Part shown: positions 12,524 through 14,400 of the stretch, piece after piece
Position numbering within the stretch: the first letter of the stretch is position 1
Layout: every line of letters begins with the position of its first letter
Assembly: GCA_001785805.1 (NCBI GenBank)
Contig: MFUU01000004.1
Location: 1 to 14,400, forward strand
DNA: 14,400 bases
Origin: Candidatus Nomurabacteria bacterium RIFCSPLOWO2_01_FULL_39_17
GTDB lineage: Bacteria > Patescibacteriota > Minisyncoccia > Phycocordibacterales > UBA9973
Direction: 5' to 3'
Made by a program: the position numbers and the translations under genes
The notes under the pieces: generated by a model
Databases searched by the model: none
What the model was told of the DNA's origin: nothing
Seen by the model: only the letters and a program-made list of their open reading frames with translations

Positions 12524-12658
12524 TTAGTGGCAACAACCACTATGCTTATTGTCTTTATGTTCATCTTCATCATTCTGATGCTTTTTATGTCCTTTAGACA
12601 TCATAAAGATGTGAAGAAGCACGCAGGCGGCAAGTAGAATCAAAAATAAGTAGTTCAT
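12524..12658 (-). CDS. 44-aa membrane microprotein with a His-rich tail ending GCCH
   Basis: ATG at 12658 opens MNYLFLILLAACVLLHIFMM, one membrane helix, followed by SKGHKKHQNDEDEHKDNKHS and then GCCH. The tail holds five His plus CCH, an obvious soft-metal site. The layout (short helix, then His-rich tail) recalls DUF2933-type small proteins of metal-resistance loci, but the match is loose. The stop at 12524 is 1 nt from the next ATG, so coupling is likely. A TATAAT at 12695-12700 could start a transcript with a leader of about 30 nt. The composition and the operon fit make chance unlikely. Confidence 0.72.
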   Translation of the reverse strand: MNYLFLILLAACVLLHIFMMSKGHKKHQNDEDEHKDNKHSGCCH

Positions 12659-12695
12659 ATATTTTTAATTAAATTAATAAATAGATTTCTTAAAA

Positions 12696-13226
12696 TTATA
12701 TCGGCGCTTTTTCAGGCGCTCTATCATTATTTGTTTCGATGAATCCCCTAATTGCCACTTCATCGACTGTTTCAAGTTTGAGAAGATAATTCCATGAAGT
12801 TAGTGCGACCGGAACATCTAAGTCCTTGCGCGGTAACATAATCTTTTTCCCACTAGAATTCACAAATGCCTCCTTGATTTTATCTATTTCATTTTGTTCC
12901 AATCCTTCCTTATACCATACGACCGCCGCGCCATGTTCCATACTGTGAAGCACAAGTTCATCTGGAATAGGCTCATCTTTTATGCCGGGTCCTGCTACAC
13001 CGGCCCAGTGCGGTCCAGAGGTCGGAGGATTTGAGTTGTACGCCGGATGCGGTTTACCACGAACAACATGCATTGCGCCCAAATCAGGCATTTTTTCTCC
13101 CATCATTGTTTTACTGAGTCTCTTGCGATTTTGACTTCCTTTTTTATCAGATAACCATACACCACCTACTATAATAACCACTGTCAGCAACATAACTCCT
13201 ACAATTATTTTATGATCTGTTTTCAT
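12696..13226 (-). CDS. DUF3105 family protein, membrane-anchored
   Basis: 176 residues: an N-terminal anchor (about 6-25), a basic linker and a DUF3105 domain (about 50-165). The domain shows HPAYNSNPPTSGPHW (60-74) and LHSMEHGAAVVWY (93-105), giving H53, H60, H73, H94 and H98 as likely ligands. DUF3105 has no established function; its conserved His/Met pattern and its neighbours here suggest metal binding outside the membrane. It starts at ATG 13226, 20 nt after the previous stop, with no Shine-Dalgarno. The stop TAA at 12696 lies within a TATAAT. Confidence 0.85.
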   Translation of the reverse strand: MKTDHKIIVGVMLLTVVIIVGGVWLSDKKGSQNRKRLSKTMMGEKMPDLGAMHVVRGKPHPAYNSNPPTSGPHWAGVAGPGIKDEPIPDELVLHSMEHGAAVVWYKEGLEQNEIDKIKEAFVNSSGKKIMLPRKDLDVPVALTSWNYLLKLETVDEVAIRGFIETNNDRAPEKAPI

Positions 13227-13246
13227 AATATTTATTAATTAAATTT

Positions 13247-14146
13247 TTAAGTTCCACAACTTGCTCCTCCTTTTGGCTGTTGGGGCGCCATTTGCGATAA
13301 CATTTTCTGATAACCCGATATGCTAGAATAATTGATTCCGAGAATTTCTTGCGGATTGACATCTTTCCATTCCACACCTTTATTTTTCATATATATCTTT
13401 ACAGTTTCATATGTATCAGGGAACCAAAAGGAATTAACTGAGAGCGCCACTTTATACATATCTGCCTCAGTTATTCCTTGTGAAGCCATAAGTTCCAGTA
13501 ATCCCAGCATTGCCATACCATGATTACAGTCAGGGAAATAAGTGGAATTGTTACAACATGGCCGATAGATATTCTTAGCAACTTTTTCAACCAATGCTTG
13601 TTGTTCTGCCGTAAGTGTTATGAACGAATGCATGCTGTAATGAGTCATCGCATCACCTTGTGCTAGTGTCCAGCCACCGGTAGATGCAAAATTTCCCGCT
13701 CCGCCATATCTAGGGTCCATCATCGGGCCATTCTCAAGAATGAGGTTTTTATTTCCTAATCCAAGCGCCCAGAGCATGTTTAACATTACTCCAGAATTTT
13801 CTGGTGTAATTACAAGATTCCCATTATTGTTGTCAGTCAATAATTTTTTATCTGCTTCAGATAATCCACTTCTTTGCATATAAAGGCCTGCAAACTTTTC
13901 TTTATCAATCACTCCCGCTTCTGTCATTTGTACTCCGAGATTTCCCCACCGCGCTGGTAATTCTATTCCGTTTTTTGGAGAAATTTCGTTTTGCGAGTCT
14001 AACCATGCTGGATGCCACAAAATTTCCGCTTGTGGGCTCTTAGACAGTCGTATCGTGTAGACAAATGCTCCAATAACTAAAACTCCTACAATAATAATGT
14101 TTATCATTAACGAAAAACTTTTTCCTTTTTTTATTTCATTTTCCAT
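13247..14146 (-). CDS. Secreted or anchored protein with RPCCNN and DCNHG motifs, unknown function
   Basis: 299 residues: an N-terminal anchor (about 13-32) and a large extracytoplasmic, mostly helical domain. The core motif is RPCCNNSTYFPDCNHGMAML (195-214), giving C197, C198, C207, H209, M211 and M213 within 17 residues, followed by a helix. Upstream are GDAMTHYSMHSFITL with H169 and H173, and the end is GGASCGT (C297). This dense Cys/His/Met set suggests a soft-metal or thiol-redox centre. I have a vague memory of the motif in other uncharacterised bacterial and archaeal proteins but know no named family. It lies 16 nt after the membrane protein at the right edge and 20 nt before DUF3105, so it is in the same operon. 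Confidence 0.78.
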   Translation of the reverse strand: MENEIKKGKSFSLMINIIIVGVLVIGAFVYTIRLSKSPQAEILWHPAWLDSQNEISPKNGIELPARWGNLGVQMTEAGVIDKEKFAGLYMQRSGLSEADKKLLTDNNNGNLVITPENSGVMLNMLWALGLGNKNLILENGPMMDPRYGGAGNFASTGGWTLAQGDAMTHYSMHSFITLTAEQQALVEKVAKNIYRPCCNNSTYFPDCNHGMAMLGLLELMASQGITEADMYKVALSVNSFWFPDTYETVKIYMKNKGVEWKDVNPQEILGINYSSISGYQKMLSQMAPQQPKGGASCGT

Positions 14147-14162
14147 AATTTTGATTTATTTT

Positions 14163-14400
14163 TTATTTAAGCCAACCGCTTATTGTTTGGACAAGTTGGT
14201 TGAGATAGATGTTAATTTTTGTTTGGAATTCTCCTCCACCCATCGCCAATTGATTTGTTTGTGCGAGATATAAGATGAAGATGCCCATAAGCAGGAAAGT
14301 CGCACCGGATACCAAGTCGGCTATTGAAAGGTTGATTTTCTTTCCACTTATCGAGTAAGAAAAACTTTTGTTTGACTCCATAAGTTTTTGGGAAAAATTA
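14163..14400 (-). CDS. C-terminal part of a membrane protein (possibly CcdA-like), cut by the window edge
   Basis: The frame is open to the right edge. From the edge it reads NFSQKL, then MESNKSFSYSISGKKINLS, one hydrophobic helix (ADLVSGATFLLMGIFILYLA) and an amphipathic tail ending ISGWLK. An ATG at 14381 could start a 72-aa protein, but the polar stretch before a single late helix looks more like the last segment of a multi-helix protein. A CcdA/DsbD-type thiol transporter would fit the neighbours; this is inference. It is the first gene seen of the metal/redox cluster, so the operon begins beyond this window. Confidence 0.5.
   Translation of the reverse strand, partial: NFSQKLMESNKSFSYSISGKKINLSIADLVSGATFLLMGIFILYLAQTNQLAMGGGEFQTKINIYLNQLVQTISGWLK

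Noticed and set aside
12523..12573. Upstream start (ATG at 12573) for the SCCTH membrane protein, adding 17 residues
   Set aside because: The extension overlaps the convincing 44-aa His-rich gene and reads poorly as protein; ATG at 12522 directly follows that gene's stop.

Overview
The window is from a low-GC bacterium that looks like a Candidate Phyla Radiation (Patescibacteria), probably Parcubacteria-type, lineage. The grounds are: an RF2 of only 295 aa; genes that almost all lack Shine-Dalgarno sequences and start 6-7 nt behind a TATAAT box; a GCCTGCC/GGCAGGC palindrome read through in the end of pyrG; tRNAs without encoded CCA; and several small uncharacterised membrane proteins. UGA is used as a stop (prfB itself ends in TGA) and RF2 is present, so the standard code applies and SR1/Gracilibacteria-type recoding is excluded. 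Taxonomy is inferred from these traits, not from a database search.

Region 1 (1-4235, all minus strand) is accessory. It holds the start of a secreted protein, an extracytoplasmic TIM-barrel-like protein, a VTT/DedA-like membrane protein with a translationally coupled 37-aa ORF, a 24-aa Cys-rich microprotein with a strong terminator, a cyclase/kynurenine-formamidase-family hydrolase, an S51 (peptidase E-like) peptidase, a MazG-like NTP pyrophosphohydrolase split by a -1 frame change, and tRNA-Gln(CTG). Five starts in a row (1921, 2350, 3086, 3697, 4138) are preceded by related promoters (TGN-TATAAT, 6-7 nt from ATG); four of these share about 44 bp. These mRNAs are predicted to be leaderless.

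Region 2 (4335-10131) is housekeeping. Enolase (eno) on the plus strand converges on a minus-strand operon read in the order tRNA-Thr(GGT), a 98-bp inverted-repeat element, tRNA-Thr(CGT), prfB, ftsE, ftsX, pyrG. The prfB ATG lies 1 nt after the tRNA-Thr(CGT) 3' end, so tRNA processing probably makes its mRNA leaderless. FtsE/FtsX control septal peptidoglycan hydrolysis, PyrG makes CTP and RF2 terminates translation at UGA/UAA.

Region 3 (10164-14400, minus strand) is a tightly packed eight-gene cluster of envelope proteins rich in Cys, His and Met. In transcription order: a membrane protein C-terminus at the window edge; a secreted protein with CC and DCNHG motifs; a DUF3105 protein; a 44-aa membrane microprotein with a His-rich tail ending GCCH; a four-helix membrane protein with an SCCTH motif; a secreted protein of unknown family; an HMA domain fused to a DsbD/CcdA-like membrane domain; and a small cupredoxin. 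I read this as a copper (or other soft metal) handling and thiol-redox system of the cell envelope. Several of its proteins have no described function, and it is the best candidate here for an undescribed system.
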